Shown here one piece after another: positions 1-10,743 of a stretch of DNA of 64,000 bases. Both the position numbers and the translations under genes were made by a program. Each line of letters starts with the position of its first letter. Position 1 is the stretch's first letter. Below the pieces are notes generated by a model. That model had not been told where the DNA came from, ran no database searches, and worked only from the letters and a program-made list of their open reading frames with translations. Origin of the DNA: Ryuthela nishihirai (lineage: Eukaryota > Arthropoda > Arachnida > Araneae > Heptathelidae). The stretch spans positions 23,725,001 to 23,789,000 of the forward strand of contig JAWZYU010000007.1 of the NCBI GenBank assembly GCA_038380435.1, given 5' to 3'.

Positions 1-160
1 ACGGACGGCGGCCTTTCCAAGCCCATCGGTGTCCTCTACTGACAGAGAGCAGGAAGTTTTGAGGAGATAAATCTCTACGCTGGCCCAGGTGGGACTCGAA
101 ATTGGGAAGTGAAGATTACGAGCCCGGCTGAAAATTATTCCCACCCACACCCCAAAAAGA
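1..160 (-). mobile_element. SINE-A copy, cut by window edge
   Basis: Body and tRNA-like head of a SINE-A copy in reverse orientation. The tail side lies outside the window. The head is diverged, and the end towards position 160 is degraded C-rich sequence. Compare the intact copy at 16295-16676. Confidence 0.8.
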
Positions 161-194
161 AAGTGGGGGAGGGGGAAGTAATGTGAGTGAAAAG

Positions 195-391
195 GAAAGG
201 GGCCCAGGTTGAACGGAAATGACCCGGAACGCCTAGCTTGTAAGGTGTAAAATTTTCTTTCCGTTAGTGGTTTTTAACAAATTTCTCGAAAAATACGGAT
301 AACAAATATATATATGATTATTTTTTCAAATCCGTTCCGGTTACTAGCATTCTCAAAAGGTGCCCCGCCCCCTATATCCGGCCCTGGCTGT
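195..391 (-). mobile_element. G-MITE copy
   Basis: The reverse strand starts CAGGGCCGGATATAGGGGG and continues with a motif reading TTTTGAGAATGCTAGTAA. Both are shared with copies near 39300, 46690, 48480 and (reverse) 50785. It is non-coding. The superfamily is not clear from the ends alone. Confidence 0.55.
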
Positions 392-567
392 ATTTAAAAG
401 TGGGTGGTGTAAGATGAATGGAAACTGCGAACATATGAGACTATACAGACTGATCGTCTTGACAATCTCATAGATCAGAGCTACTCAACTTTTTCAAAAG
501 TTTTCGAGCAGATTTTTTTAATTTTTTGAATATCCGATCCTTTTGTGGGCTAAAGGTTTACGTTTTA

Positions 568-1160
568 TAGCCCCTGAGTATCACTTTTTTCACACAATGG
601 TCTAAAAGGCCAGTTCACTAGGACCCCCCAAGGACTCAGAGAAGGTTGGGGAAAGAAATCTTCTGAACGTCTTTTAAGATGCCGATGGAAACTTCTTCTC
701 ATCGTCGTCCAGCTTTGGGTTGGGTTGTTTTACCTCTGAGCGGCACTTTTTTTGCACACCATAGGCTAAATGGCCAGGTCACATGGACCCCGAAGGCTCA
801 GAGAAGGTTGGGGGAGGGAACACTGGAACAGCTGTTGGGAGACAGATGGTAGCCTCCCGTCAAGGCCATCCAGCGTGTTCTTTAACGTGCACAGGGTATG
901 GCTCTCCCGCACACGGGGCCACGGCTTAACGTCCCATCCGACGGACGGCGGCCTTTCCAAGACCATCGGTGTCCCCTATTGACCGTGGGCAGGGCGGGGA
1001 ATTTTGCGGAGATAAATCTCAACGCTGACCCAGCTGGGACTCGAACCTGGGAACTACAGATTACGAGACTGGCGCGCTACCGACTGAGCCATCCTCGCCC
1101 CCCGTCGTCCAGCGTGTTCTGCTCATGTGGTCACGAATTTAATGTCCGTTTGGAAGACGA
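568..1160 (-). mobile_element. Old SINE-A copy, split by a younger one
   Basis: A diverged SINE-A tail and body (568-713) resumes at 1103-1160 after the full-length SINE-A at 714-1102. The break is bounded by an 11-bp duplication, CGTCGTCCAGC, at 703-713 and 1103-1113. Confidence 0.7.
714..1102 (-). mobile_element. SINE-A, full length
   Basis: A 389-bp copy with the CAACCCAA-type tail at the left and a complete tRNA-like head at the right (reverse strand). It is flanked by the exact 11-bp TSD CGTCGTCCAGC. The body between head and tail contains a motif GGACGTTAAGCCGTGG and a motif CACGTTAAAGAAC. These resemble the Nin-type central domain known from several animal SINEs; that comparison is from memory, not a search. 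Confidence 0.9.
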
Positions 1161-1354
1161 CGGTCCAAGACGACAGATATCTGGCAAACCTTTTGTGCAG
1201 TATTCGACGCAATATTGTAAAAAAAAAACTTCCAAATTTCTAGCAGCATTTCGAGTTGATTTGCTAAGGCTGCGCATATCAGCTTACCCGATATGTTCGA
1301 TGTCATTGTCAGACGTATTTGGTCTACTGGCATTTTTTTCCATCGCTGTTAGTT

Positions 1355-1912
1355 TTGGGTTGTTTTACCTTTCAGCTGCACTTTTTTGCGCACAATGTGC
1401 TAATAACCAGGTCACAACAACCTCAACGGCATAGAGAAGACTGGTTAGGTTGGGTCGTTTTACCTCTGAGCGGCACTTTTTTGCACACCATGGGCTAAAT
1501 GTCCAGGTGACGTGGACCCCGAAGACTCAGAGAAGGTTGGGGGAGGGGACCCACTGGAACAGCTGTTGGGAGACAGATGGTAGTCTCCCGTCAAGGGCAT
1601 CCAGCGTGTTCTTTAACGTGCACAGGGTATGGCTCTCCCGCACACGGGGCCACGGCTTAACGTCCCATCCGACGGACGGCGGCCTTTCCAAGCCCATCGG
1701 TGTCCCCTACTGACCGTGGGCAGGGCGGGGAATTTTAGAGAAGACTGGAGGAAGCTGGACAGTTGTTAGGAAAGATGAAAACCCCCATCAAGTCATCCAG
1801 TGTGTTCTTTAATGTGCAGAGGATACGACTTTTTTTTGCGCGTGGAGCACGGCTTTACGTCCCGTATGACATATGACGGCTTTTCGGAAGTCTATCTGTG
1901 TCCTCATTCTAA
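1355..1912 (-). mobile_element. Old SINE-A copy, split
   Basis: A diverged copy (1355-1444 and 1737-1912) is interrupted by a truncated SINE-A. A 12-bp duplication, AGAGAAGACTGG, occurs at 1433-1444 and 1737-1748. Confidence 0.75.
1445..1736 (-). mobile_element. SINE-A, 5'-truncated, nested
   Basis: The tail end is intact but the copy stops inside the body, before the tRNA-like head. It is bounded by the exact 12-bp TSD AGAGAAGACTGG. A 5' truncation with a TSD is the signature of LINE-type target-primed reverse transcription. Confidence 0.88.
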
Positions 1913-2044
1913 CCCAATTAAGGTTTTTTTTTTTAAATCCATTCGGGGATTAATCATCAGGCAAACTATTTTTTTTTTCCAAATTCGTGTTGAAATCGGG
2001 CGAAGAAAATAACAATTTTGCTAATGTTCCTCAAATTCTTGTTG

Positions 2045-2520
2045 AAATAAAAATAATCCGAAGTTTCAGTGTCGTTTTTCTGTTGAGGACCTGCCATCAT
2101 CTCAGATCTTCTACTATGGCATGTAAACTGTCAGATCTCTGTGGCAAGCAGCTGCTTGAGAGGGTTGTGGATTGTTTTATCTGTGAGCGGCACTTTTTTC
2201 GCACACCATGGGCTAAATGCCCAGGTCACAAGGACCCTAAAGGCTCAGAGAAGGTTGTCGGAGGGGACCCACTGGAACAGCTGTTGGGAGACAGATGGTA
2301 TCCTCCCGTCAAGGCCATCCAGCGTGTTCTTTAACGTGCACAGGATATAGCTCTCTCCCGCACACGGGACCACGGCTTAACGGGGCCGACGGACGGCCTT
2401 TCGAAGCCCATCGGTGTCCCCTACTGACCGTGGGCAGGACGGGAAATTTTGCGGACATAAATCTCAACGCTGACCCAGCTGAGACCGAACCTGGGATCTG
2501 CTTGAGGGGGTATTTATTAT
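2045..2520 (+). mobile_element. SINE-B 3' part, split by SINE-A
   Basis: The downstream part of SINE-B (motif CTGTGGCAAGCAGCTGCTTG, then GGGGGTATTTATTA). It is opened at 2161-2497 by a SINE-A insertion, with CTGCTTGAG at 2152-2160 and 2498-2506 as the duplicated target. Confidence 0.8.
2161..2497 (-). mobile_element. SINE-A inserted in SINE-B
   Basis: A reverse copy truncated inside the tRNA-like head (it stops in the T-arm region). It carries a 9-bp TSD, CTGCTTGAG. This shows SINE-A was active after this SINE-B copy was in place. Confidence 0.85.
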
Positions 2521-2689
2521 TTTCTTTATATAATAATATATGCATTGCCAATGCTTCTTTTACAGCGAGATATTTTACAGCGAGACCTCTGTTTAATTCT
2601 TTTAAATTCACAACAGATATTCATCTATTAACGTTTTTAATATACAATGTTAAAATAAGTTGTTAGTCTGATTGTTTTCCACATTCTGC

Positions 2690-2810
2690 TCTTATGCAAT
2701 ATTTCAGGAACAAATAAACTAATCTCTCTTACATTAATATGAGACATTCATTTTCGTTTAACGAATCGTATTCTGGAACCAATTAATTCGTTAAAGAGAA
2801 AAATGCCTGT
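2690..2810 (-). repeat. Dispersed repeat shared with 18130-18230
   Basis: The reverse strand has the order TTCCAGAATACGATTCGTT, then a segment like AACGAAAATGAATGTCT, also found on the plus strand around 18150-18215. Nature unknown. The rest of 2520-2865 is AT-rich sequence in which I see nothing else. Confidence 0.45.
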
Positions 2811-2865
2811 ATTTATTCCAATATAATGTGGCATTTAGTTACTTGGGAGCTATGTAACAGATACT

Positions 2866-3400
2866 GGTGATGTGCGGCATGAGATTAACAGACGAATAGG
2901 GATTGCTGCCGGGACTTTTAAGAATCTATGGAGATTGTGGAGAAATAGGCGTATACACCTAAAGACTAAAATTAGACTGTATAATAGTTTGGTTCTTTCT
3001 AGGGTTAGTTATGGTAGTGAAACTTGGACACTTTGTAAACAAGATAACAGGAAACTAGATGCTTTCGATTCTAGATGCTTACGCAGTATCTTGGGCATTA
3101 GGTGGTTCAACTTTGTAACTAATGATAAGATAGGCAAAGGAGTCTGCAACCTCCTTTAAGCAGCATATTGTGCAGAGACTCCGCTGGTTTGGCCATGTTG
3201 CCCGTATGGATAATTATAGATTGGCGAATAGGGTTATGAACAGTGTGCCTAGAGGCCTCAGAAGGAGGGGGAGACCTAGGATGCGGTGTGCAGAAGATGT
3301 CAAATAGGACCTTGTTAGAATTGGTGTGCAGTGGCCGGATGCAGCAGATGTAGTTCAGGACAGATATGCTTGGAGAATTAAACTGCACGGTCTGGTTTGA
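2866..3400 (+). pseudogene. LINE reverse transcriptase C-terminal fragment
   Basis: The frame from about 2872 encodes RRIGIAAGTFKNLWRLWR, then a segment with NSLVLSRVSYGSETWTL. This is the region downstream of the RT catalytic core in many non-LTR retrotransposons. After a frameshift near 3155 the next part reads QRLRWFGHVARMDNYR, then a GRPRMR motif and DRYAWRIK, typical of the very C-terminus of such ORFs. The catalytic YADD block and endonuclease are absent. It has stops and a frameshift, so it is dead. It may belong to the same group as the endonuclease fragment at 62982-63480, but there is no overlap to test this. Confidence 0.85.
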
Positions 3401-3512
3401 TCTCCGTAGCCCATGGCTGCTTGAGGATGATGAATGTGGCATCTTGCATCAGCAATGCGTGTGCACTGTCGCAGAATAATGAATATCAACAAATCATACT
3501 CTTAGATTTGTA

Positions 3513-3796
3513 TCTGGTGTGGTCTAGTGTAGGGGTTCTCAACGTCGGGTACGTGGTAAAAATTTTTGGGGTACGCCGTGAGAACTCAAAAGTCGCTAGA
3601 TCTAGTAACAAAGTCAGTGTTTTTATTCCCATTGTTACACTATAACTGCAGTTTTATCTATCGCTGCAAGGGGTACGCCAGTTACATACACATTTCCAGG
3701 GAGTACGTGAAGCATAAAAGGTCGAGAACCACTAGTCTAGTGGTTAGGATATCTGGCATTCACCAGGAGGCCTGAGTTCGATTCCCGGCATCGGAA
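3513..3796 (+). pseudogene. tRNA-Glu-like sequence split by a hAT-1 insertion
   Basis: Removing 3530-3734 and one TSD copy leaves a 71-nt cloverleaf, 3513-3529 joined to 3743-3796. The acceptor arms TCTGGTG (3513-3519) and CATCGGA (3789-3795) pair completely if wobbles are allowed. The D arm reads GGTCTAGTGGTTAGG, the T loop TTCGATT, and the anticodon triplet TTC. Animal tRNA-Glu closely matches this D arm and ATATCTGG segment. Defects: U33 is replaced by A, one base of the anticodon stem is missing, and the T stem has a mismatch. It was probably a pseudogene or a tRNA-derived repeat even before disruption. Confidence 0.75.
3530..3734 (-). mobile_element. hAT-1 MITE in tRNA-Glu-like sequence
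   Basis: A 205-bp non-coding element with ends TAGGGGTTCTCAACG and (reverse) TAGTGGTTCTCGAC. It is bounded by the exact 8-bp TSD GTCTAGTG at 3522-3529 and 3735-3742. An 8-bp TSD and these termini fit the hAT superfamily. The interior matches copies at 11966, 17415, 32842 and 48876. Confidence 0.9.
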
Positions 3797-3811
3797 GCAA
3801 GTTTTGTTTTT

Positions 3812-4032
3812 GTCGTCCCTTGGCCGAGTGGTTAGCGCGCTTGGCTACTGATCAGAGGGACATGGGTTCGAGACCCGGATAAGGCATGGATGTTTGTGTT
3901 ATTTTTCTGCTGAGGTCCAGCCATCCTCACAGGCCTACTTTGGCGTAAAAATTGACTTTGGCGTAAAAATTGGCGTCAGATCTCTGTGGCAAGCAGCTGC
4001 TTGAGGGGGTATTTCTTTTTTTTTTTTTTTTT
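3812..4032 (+). mobile_element. SINE-B, near full length
   Basis: A head with TTGGCCGAGTGGTTAGCGCG (A-box region) and GGGTTCGAGACCC (B box) is followed by the conserved body and a tail GGGGGTATTTC running into a T tract. The 16-bp stretch around TTTGGCGTAAAAATTG is duplicated inside the body. The gap 4033-4271 holds only AT-rich sequence with no feature I can name. Confidence 0.85.
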
Positions 4033-4271
4033 ATCTTTATGCCTATATAGGGTTGGCAAATGAGAGACTAAAACAATCGAGAGTATACTACTTTAATATT
4101 TTCTTTTTTAAAAGGAAAAGCAACTCATTATTAAGAAATGCATATTTATTTTTCCTGGTTTTTTCTTATTTGACCCGAATGCTAAATCCCTTGTTCGGGG
4201 TATGGGGATAAATTCGGGTGAACTCATACCTTATCGATAACCGATGTTCAAGTATTAGTATACTAAACAAA

Positions 4272-4691
4272 CAGGGCCGGGTGGCCCAGTCGATAGCGCG
4301 GCAGGCCCGAAATCTTCAGTTTCCAGATTCGAGTCCCAACTGTACCAGCGTTAAGATTTTTTTCCGTTAATATCCACTCTGCCCTCGTGGAGAAAAAGAC
4401 ACCGATGGGCTTTGGAAGCCTCTGTCCTTCGGATGGGACTTTAAATCGTTGCTATGTGTGCAGGAAAACCATATTACATGTACGTTAAAAAACACACTAG
4501 ATGGCGTTGACTGTAAGCTTCCGTCTCCCAAAACTCTACACTAGATGGCGTCTCCACACTAGATGGCGTTGACTGTAAGCTTCCGTCTCCCAAAACTCTA
4601 CAATAGGCCTCCTTCCCACAACCTTCTCTGTGACCTGATCATTTAGCCCACTTTGTGAAAATTCGTGCTGCTCAGAGGCAAAACAACCCAA
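4272..4691 (+). mobile_element. Old SINE-A with internal 62-bp duplication
   Basis: A diverged but complete copy, from the head at 4275 to a CAACCCAAC tail. A body segment is tandemly duplicated with a 62-bp period: the motif ACACTAGATGGCGTTGACTG starts at 4494 and again at 4556. Many consensus positions are changed, so it is older than its neighbour at 4697. Confidence 0.8.
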
Positions 4692-4696
4692 CTATA

Positions 4697-4999
4697 ATTC
4701 CCCGCTCTGCCCACGGTCAGTAGGGGACACCGATGAGCTTGGAAAGGCGGCCGTCAGTCGGATGGGACGTTAAGCCGTGGTGCCGTGTGCGGGAGAGCCA
4801 TACCCTGTGCACGTTAAAGAACACGCTGGATGGCCTTGACGGGAGGCTACCATCTGTCTCCCAACAGCTGTTCCAGTGGGTCCTCTCCCCCAACCTTCTC
4901 TGAGCCTTCGGGGTCCATGTGACCTGGCCATTTAGCCCATGGTGTGCAAAAAAGTGCCGCTCAGAGATAAAACAACCCAACCCAACCCAACTATACAAA
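4697..4999 (+). mobile_element. SINE-A, 5'-truncated
   Basis: Starts inside the body just after the tRNA-like head. Ends with three repeats of the pentamer AACCC. It sits directly behind the older copy at 4272-4691. Confidence 0.85.
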
Positions 5000-5137
5000 G
5001 TACCTTTGATTTTCAGCCAAGCATGTTCGCCATCGAGTGAAAACAATTACCTTGTCCAACAGGAACCTATCAATGTAATACGCTATACCTAAGATTGGCA
5101 AGACCCCAACAGAAAGACAACGCTGATAAAAAAAAAA

Positions 5138-5205
5138 ATTCGGATCCCGAATCCAGGTGTCTTTGATCAGTACTCAAGCACTCTAACTGCTCGGCCTGCG
5201 GAAAG
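5138..5205 (-). mobile_element. SINE-B head fragment
   Basis: The reverse strand reads GGCCGAGCAGTTAGAGTGCTT, then TACTGATC and a B-box-like GGATTCGGGATCC. A diverged SINE-B head without body. Confidence 0.5.
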
Positions 5206-5211
5206 ATTTAT

Positions 5212-5597
5212 TTTACGGGGGACATTCAAAAAGTTCTTGACATGCATCTGCAGAAACCATTATACTTACACCAACAACACTTTTACTGTCCTTCAAAGTA
5301 CTCCCCTCCAGCGTCTAAGCATGAATTTTTTTCGCGTCGTCCCCAAGCTGCATCCTTGTGAAAATGAAAATTTTTCCCCATCTTTAGTAGGCTCCATAGC
5401 AACAACGCACAGATTTCGCAGACCGAATTTTACGCTCCAGTAGCGCAGAGAGAAATGACACGACCTTCGTTTTTAACAGGCGTAATGTAATGGCAAGTTT
5501 AGACAACTTTCAAACTAGTCGTAGTTCGCCAACTTCAGAGGAACGAATGCAAAATCTACATACATGTGCCAAGAACTTTTTTGAAACCCCTCCGTAA
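5212..5597 (-). mobile_element. Internally deleted mariner element
   Basis: Both ends are related: the left starts TTACGGGGGACATTCAAAAA and the right, reversed, TTACGGAGGGGTTTCAAAAA. Both continue into GTTCTTG. On the reverse strand near 5320-5280 a short reading frame gives CLDAGGEYFEGQ followed by a stop. This is like the C-terminal end of mariner transposases. The catalytic region is deleted. A TA pair at each end fits a TA target. Confidence 0.65.
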
Positions 5598-5619
5598 ATT
5601 TTGGAGTTTCTGTTTTGTT

Positions 5620-5832
5620 TAAAAAAAATATCTAATGTTTTCACTCTATTGTCTGTCTGTAGATATTCAACTTTTTTCTATTCAGAAATATCTTATTCTT
5701 TTTCAGGTTAGATGTGATATATTGGTGAAATATTACGATTCGTATTTTCCGAAAATCTCAATAGCTATAATAGTGCCCACTATAGGTGGAAAAAGCTGAA
5801 AAATGGCGAAACGTTAAACGAATATTGTAAAC
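5620..5832 (+). repeat. Rep300 single copy
   Basis: Shares ordered motifs with 31420-31800 and with the tandem array at 41500-42640: GTAGATATTCAACTTTTT, ATATTACGATTCG, and GCTATAAT followed by a G+C-richer CCCACTATAGG segment. It is non-coding and old. Confidence 0.5.
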
Positions 5833-6047
5833 TAGGCGTGTCCAACCCGCGGCTCTGGACAGCTAGTAACGGCCCACAAAATCGTAAAGTTTACGTGTTT
5901 ACGACATAAGCTTTCAACATGATTATGTGATTTTCAGCGAGTTTTTGATATCCCACTAGTTTTATGTTGCCCATTTTTTAAATTTTATAATAAAAAACAT
6001 AAGAAAATAAATGAAGTTTTATTATTCATATAATAATATAAATAATA

Positions 6048-6246
6048 AATACCCCCTCAAGCAGCTGCTTGCCACAGAGGTCTGACAGGAGCCTGTCAGT
6101 TTATATGCCACAGTAGGAGATCTGAGAGGATGGCAGGACCTCAGCAGAAAAACGACACACACATCCATGCCTAATTCCGGGACTCGAACCCAGGTCCCTT
6201 AGATCAGTAGCCAAGCGTGCTAACCACTCGGCCACGGGACGGCTCT
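6048..6246 (-). mobile_element. SINE-B, near full length
   Basis: A reverse copy from the tail (ATACCCCCTCAAGCAGCTGC) to the head (CTAACCACTCGGCCACGGGAC), inside hAT-2. I could not settle its TSD in the AT-rich flanks. Confidence 0.85.
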
Positions 6247-6326
6247 CATATACATTAATTATATTATATATTTCATGTCGGCCCAAAATAATTCATCTTC
6301 ACTCAATGCGGTCCAGGGAAGTCAAA

Positions 6327-8984
6327 TCTTAACCTTTTTTCAAATTCAAATTTATTTTCAATAAGTATTATCTATAATTATATTACATAAAAAATCCCAT
6401 TAAGCCGAAGCTTATCAGCGGGAATGTACATATATGTTTTTACAGATATGATCTAGATTGCCTCAGTAGTACAAAAAAATGAAGGAGAGAAAAAAAGGAA
6501 TAAATGAGAAAGAAAACCGACAAAATGATGAAAGTTTCCAAATAAAAACATCACTTTTTCATCAACCACTGAAATAATTTATCTTTAACATGACAATTTT
6601 TTTTAAGTTAACTATTTCTCTAGGAAGCAAGTTAAATAGGTAGGGAATTTGATATTCTTTGGAATTTCGTCCGTAATTATTATAAAATTTTGGTTGTTTC
6701 AAAAAACCCATAGCCTTTTTTCTAATAAACTTATTGTGGCAAATATTTTGTTTATAGGTATCATCAAAGAAGTTATTGATAACAGAAACAAACACATATA
6801 AACTTTCAATAGGTAAAATTTTGAACAAACTGAATATATCATCTTTCGTTGTAAGGGAATATTTAACTTCTGTATTACACAATCCTTTTAGCAGACTAAA
6901 TTGTATTCTTTTAATTTTATTTAATTCTGTCTTATAGGCTGTCCCATAAACTGTTATCCCATACCTAATTATAGATTCAAAAAGTGCTTTATATACTAAA
7001 ATAGTTATCTGTGTATCAACAAACATGTTAAGTCTCCTAATTTTAAATGCTACAAATCGTAGTCTTGAACACATCCAATCAATATGTTATTCCATTTCAT
7101 TTTCGAATTCATTTTCAAGCCTAGGTAAATTATTTCCTTTACTTCTTCCATTTTAGGACAGTAGCATGTACCAGGTGATAAACCATCCAGCCTAGTACAA
7201 CTTATTCGATGCTTAGTAATTCTTCTATTAAGTGTAGGTTGTTGAGAACCAATACACATAAATTTAGTTTTTTTCTCGTTTACACTCAGTTTGTTAAGAG
7301 AAAACCATTTAACTGCTTTATTGAAATCACTTTGTAGATTGCAAATAGCGTATTCTAAATCAGAGTGGAAGTTGATTAGCACTGTATCATCAGCATACAT
7401 AAATAATTTACTATCGAAATTAATATTAGCCAAATCATTTATGTATATTTGAAATAGCATAGGGCAGAGAATAGATCCTTGTGGAACTCCAAAATTGATC
7501 TGAAATTTATCGCTAAAATTATCATTTATTTTCATAACTATTTCTCTATGTAATAAGTAGCTTTTAAACCATTCAAAAATATTCCCTCTTATTCCAAGTA
7601 AATATAATTTCTGTAGCAAGATATCAATGTCAACTGAATCAAATGCTTTCTTTAAGTCCATAAATACCGCAACGCATTTCTTTCATATATTTAAATTAAT
7701 ATTATTAATCAGATATTCCAAAAAGACTGTTCCCATACCCTTTACGGAACCCAAATTGCTGACTTGACAGAATTTTAATTTTATTCAAAAAATTTTGCAA
7801 GCGATCTCCAACGTATTTTTTCCATTATCTTATCAAAAATTGTTAATAGAGTGATTGGTCTATAACTATTAAAATTCTTTTTTGATCCACTTTTATATAC
7901 CGGACGAATAATTCCAATTTTCATAGCTATTGGGATTTGCGAATTTTCAAAAATTTTATTTATAAGAATTGTTATTACATGAATAAAATTGCACTTACTT
8001 TCCTTTATGTATTTTGGTTTAATATTGTCAAATCCAGGAGATCTGTTATATTTTAAGTGATCTATAATATTGGTAACATCGAAGTTACTAGCTAGTGGAA
8101 AATGCATAGAATTCTTATTTATGAAACATAATTCGTAAACCTTATCTGACCTGGTATTCATCGTCGCAAATTCTGTTTGCATCTCACTAATAATTGTTAC
8201 AAAAAACTTAACACTCCAAAAGAAATTCTAAATAGTTTTGTTATCTCTAATCAAGTGTCTTTCAACATTTTCGTCGATTGACATCCTTTTTTTTATCATC
8301 AATAATATCATTAATTAATTCCCACATTCTAGTATTATTACCTTTATTAATTACTAATTTATTTGAATAAAATATGCGTTTTTGTTTCCTTATAATGACG
8401 TTTACCCTATTTCTTTCCATTTTATATGTCATAATTTTGTTTATTATTTACATTATCTTTATATCTTTTCTATAATTTATCTCTATTTTTAATTGCTAAA
8501 ATAATGTCATCTGTAATCCATTCTTTCCTTATTCTCTTAGTTTTACAATTATTAATTTGTTTACTACAACAAGAATTTTCCCGAATTTCATCAATTTTAC
8601 TTAATATTTTCTGATATACTAATTCTGTACTGATGTCTTCATCAACTATATCATTCCATTGTGTCATTTGCAATTTTTGAATAATAAGAGTATCATTATA
8701 AAAAATTTTAAAACCTAGGTTTGAATCCTCTTTCAAAAATGTAACATCATTAGAGCTAATATTCTTTTTGAAAATCTTAATTAAGATACCATAATGATCT
8801 GCAAATTTATTTCTATATGTTTTACTTTTAACATCAAAACAACTCGTTTTAACCAAAACATGATCAATTAACGTCCTTGTAATTTTAATTAATGTTTCGT
8901 CCTCTCTAGTAAAACCCTTGATTTATTCTAAACCAAATTCAATCAAAGTATTTAAATACATATCACAACCATATAAATCAATAT
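6327..8984 (-). mobile_element. LINE (CR1/Jockey-like), degenerate
   Basis: A 2.66-kb reverse insertion in hAT-2. The 3' end is at the left, with AATAAATTTGAATTTGAAAA on the reverse strand. It is bounded by a 27-bp TSD at 6300-6326 and 8985-9011 (25 of 27 match; both differences are transitions). The 5' end is truncated, because no full endonuclease domain is present. The coding content is described under 6562-8856. Confidence 0.88.
6562..8856 (-). pseudogene. LINE reverse transcriptase, broken into frames
   Basis: Reading right to left, 8856-8470 gives a linker-like segment. 8182-7781 carries the N-terminal RT region (KSGSKKNFNSYRPITLL). 7661-7050 carries the catalytic fingers and palm, with DLKKAFDSVD, GVPQGSILCPMLFQIYINDL and MYADDTVL. 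7074-6562 is the thumb and C-terminus (YGITVYGTAY). The YADD catalytic motif is present, but frameshifts and stops separate the pieces, so no active enzyme is made. The motifs are typical of APE-type LINEs such as CR1 or Jockey; the exact clade is undecided. Confidence 0.9.
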
Positions 8985-9035
8985 CACTCAATGTGGCCCA
9001 GGGAAGTCAAAAGGTTGGACACGCCTGTTGTAAAC

Positions 9036-9317
9036 AATCTATTTATGCAAAAATTTGAAATTTTGGCATAAAGTGTGATGTTCAAGAGGTTTATACTGGC
9101 AATAGCATATCCCCCAAGGGTTGGTGGGAAAAATGCTTTTTCTGTTTTAAGACATAAATGTAGACTTCTTTTCGTGTTTGTCAATATTAATAAAATATTT
9201 TTACTCTTTGCATTTTCTGAATCATCAGTTAGTTCTAATTCCCACTATTAGAAAGTAGTAAATGCTAAAAATAAATTTTCTATGAAACGAATATTCACCA
9301 GAGGCGATAGGTAGAGC
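9036..9317. repeat. Rep300-like old sequence
   Basis: Weak similarity to other old non-coding segments (for example AAAATTTGAAATTTTGGCAT here and near 31640). No gene is seen. Confidence 0.3.
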
Positions 9318-10015
9318 CAGTGGCGGCTCGTAGCTAAAATTAGTGGGGGTGCTGTCCAGAAAATTTTTAGCCTTTGTTTTAAAATTGTGTAAAAGGAAAC
9401 AAACATGTATAAAAAGAAAATTTATTCACAAACTTGATAAAATCCTAAAAGAACAAAATCAAACATTTTTTACTTACTTTAACCTAAATTGTTACAGTTC
9501 AAGCTTAATCTATTCATTTAGAAATGAAATCCATTCTTCTTGTTTTAATTTGCGCGAAAAAAAAAATGAATCAAATAGAATAGCTGGAAGCAGGATAATA
9601 ATCTAATTCTACACTTTATCACATTCAAGAATATGGTACACGGTTTTTAAGCACAACACACGCGGAGTAAAAAAAAAACTACCTTCAACCAGCACGCCAG
9701 GGTCGGCACTGCGGGAACGACAGTGCTCTCTCTCCCTTGCAGCGTCGCGTGTAGCTTCCTATGTGCGCATGCGCACAACAGTCAAACACCTCGCCGCTAG
9801 TACTGTGAAGCGCACAGTTCCATACAAAGATTTTTGTATCTTTTTCATAAACTGGGGGATGGCTACTAACATTAAGCTTAAGGATTATATATTGTACAAG
9901 TATAAAGAAAGAATTAAAGAAAAAAGGACTCATTATATTAAATGTTATCGATAATATCAAGTTGAAATTGGGGGCTGCTACAGTTTCCACAGTGCCTATA
10001 CGCGAGCCGCCACTG
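9318..10015. mobile_element. hAT-like MITE (hAT-3)
   Basis: A 698-bp element with perfect 13-bp TIRs, CAGTGGCGGCTCG and its reverse complement. It has the exact 8-bp TSD GGTAGAGC at 9310-9317 and 10016-10023. The interior is non-coding. It includes a CpG-rich patch (9700-9800) and A-rich stretches. The 8-bp TSD favours hAT. Confidence 0.88.
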
Positions 10016-10023
10016 GGTAGAGC

Positions 10024-10743
10024 CCTGCCCTAATAATAAAAGTTATACACGCACCGGAATACGCGGGTCTTATCCGCAACCACAAATCTTTATCAGATTA
10101 TCTGTGTGTCGCCTATTTAATAACTGCCGGGTTTTGCAAGTGCTTCAAGTATATGTATGTTTGCGAGAAAAATTGGTGTTATTAATGAATAATAATTAAC
10201 TGATCAACTATACTGTAATAAAAAAATATGTCTCTACTTGGGAAAAAATATGCCTTTTTAAATATTAGATCAACATTTGTTTAAAAGCAGTTATTCAAAA
10301 TCTTCTGAGTTAATTCCCCTCTTTTAAATGAAGTTATCCGCGATTATAGGCCTCTCCTTTTTATTGCTCAGTAACTCTCCTTTATATTTCACTATGAAAA
10401 GTTGGTGATCTGCACTACCGAAATTTTCACAGATTTAATTCCACCCAGTTTTCTGCGTAGCATTACAGTAATTTCTTGAACTTATATTCTGCTTTGTTAA
10501 AAAAAATCACTTCTTTCACACAAGTTTTTAACTTTGTGGCTCTATCCGAAGTGAATATCATCATTGAATTTTCAAATGTTTTTTTCTCTCATTTCAGACA
10601 TCAATAATTCAGTAGTTTGTTCGTTTTCCTGTTATCTTATCAAATGCGAGATTTTATCCCACTGTCAGCGATAACATTAATCTTTTATTCTCTTCATTTA
10701 AATGCGGATACCCATGGATAAAAATCCGCGCAAAGCTCTAAAA
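10024..10743. other. Unassigned AT-rich sequence
   Basis: No gene, tRNA or repeat boundary recognised. Confidence 0.5.

Larger units (their letters stand above)
5833..9027 (+). mobile_element. hAT-2 element opened by a LINE and a SINE-B
   Basis: The ends TAGGCGTGTCCAACCCG and (reverse) CAGGCGTGTCCAACC form imperfect TIRs. The exact 8-bp TSD TTGTAAAC lies at 5825-5832 and 9028-9035. Subtracting the SINE-B (6048-6246), the LINE (6327-8984) and its TSD leaves about 310 bp of original non-coding hAT. Termini of this type are common in hAT elements. Confidence 0.88.
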
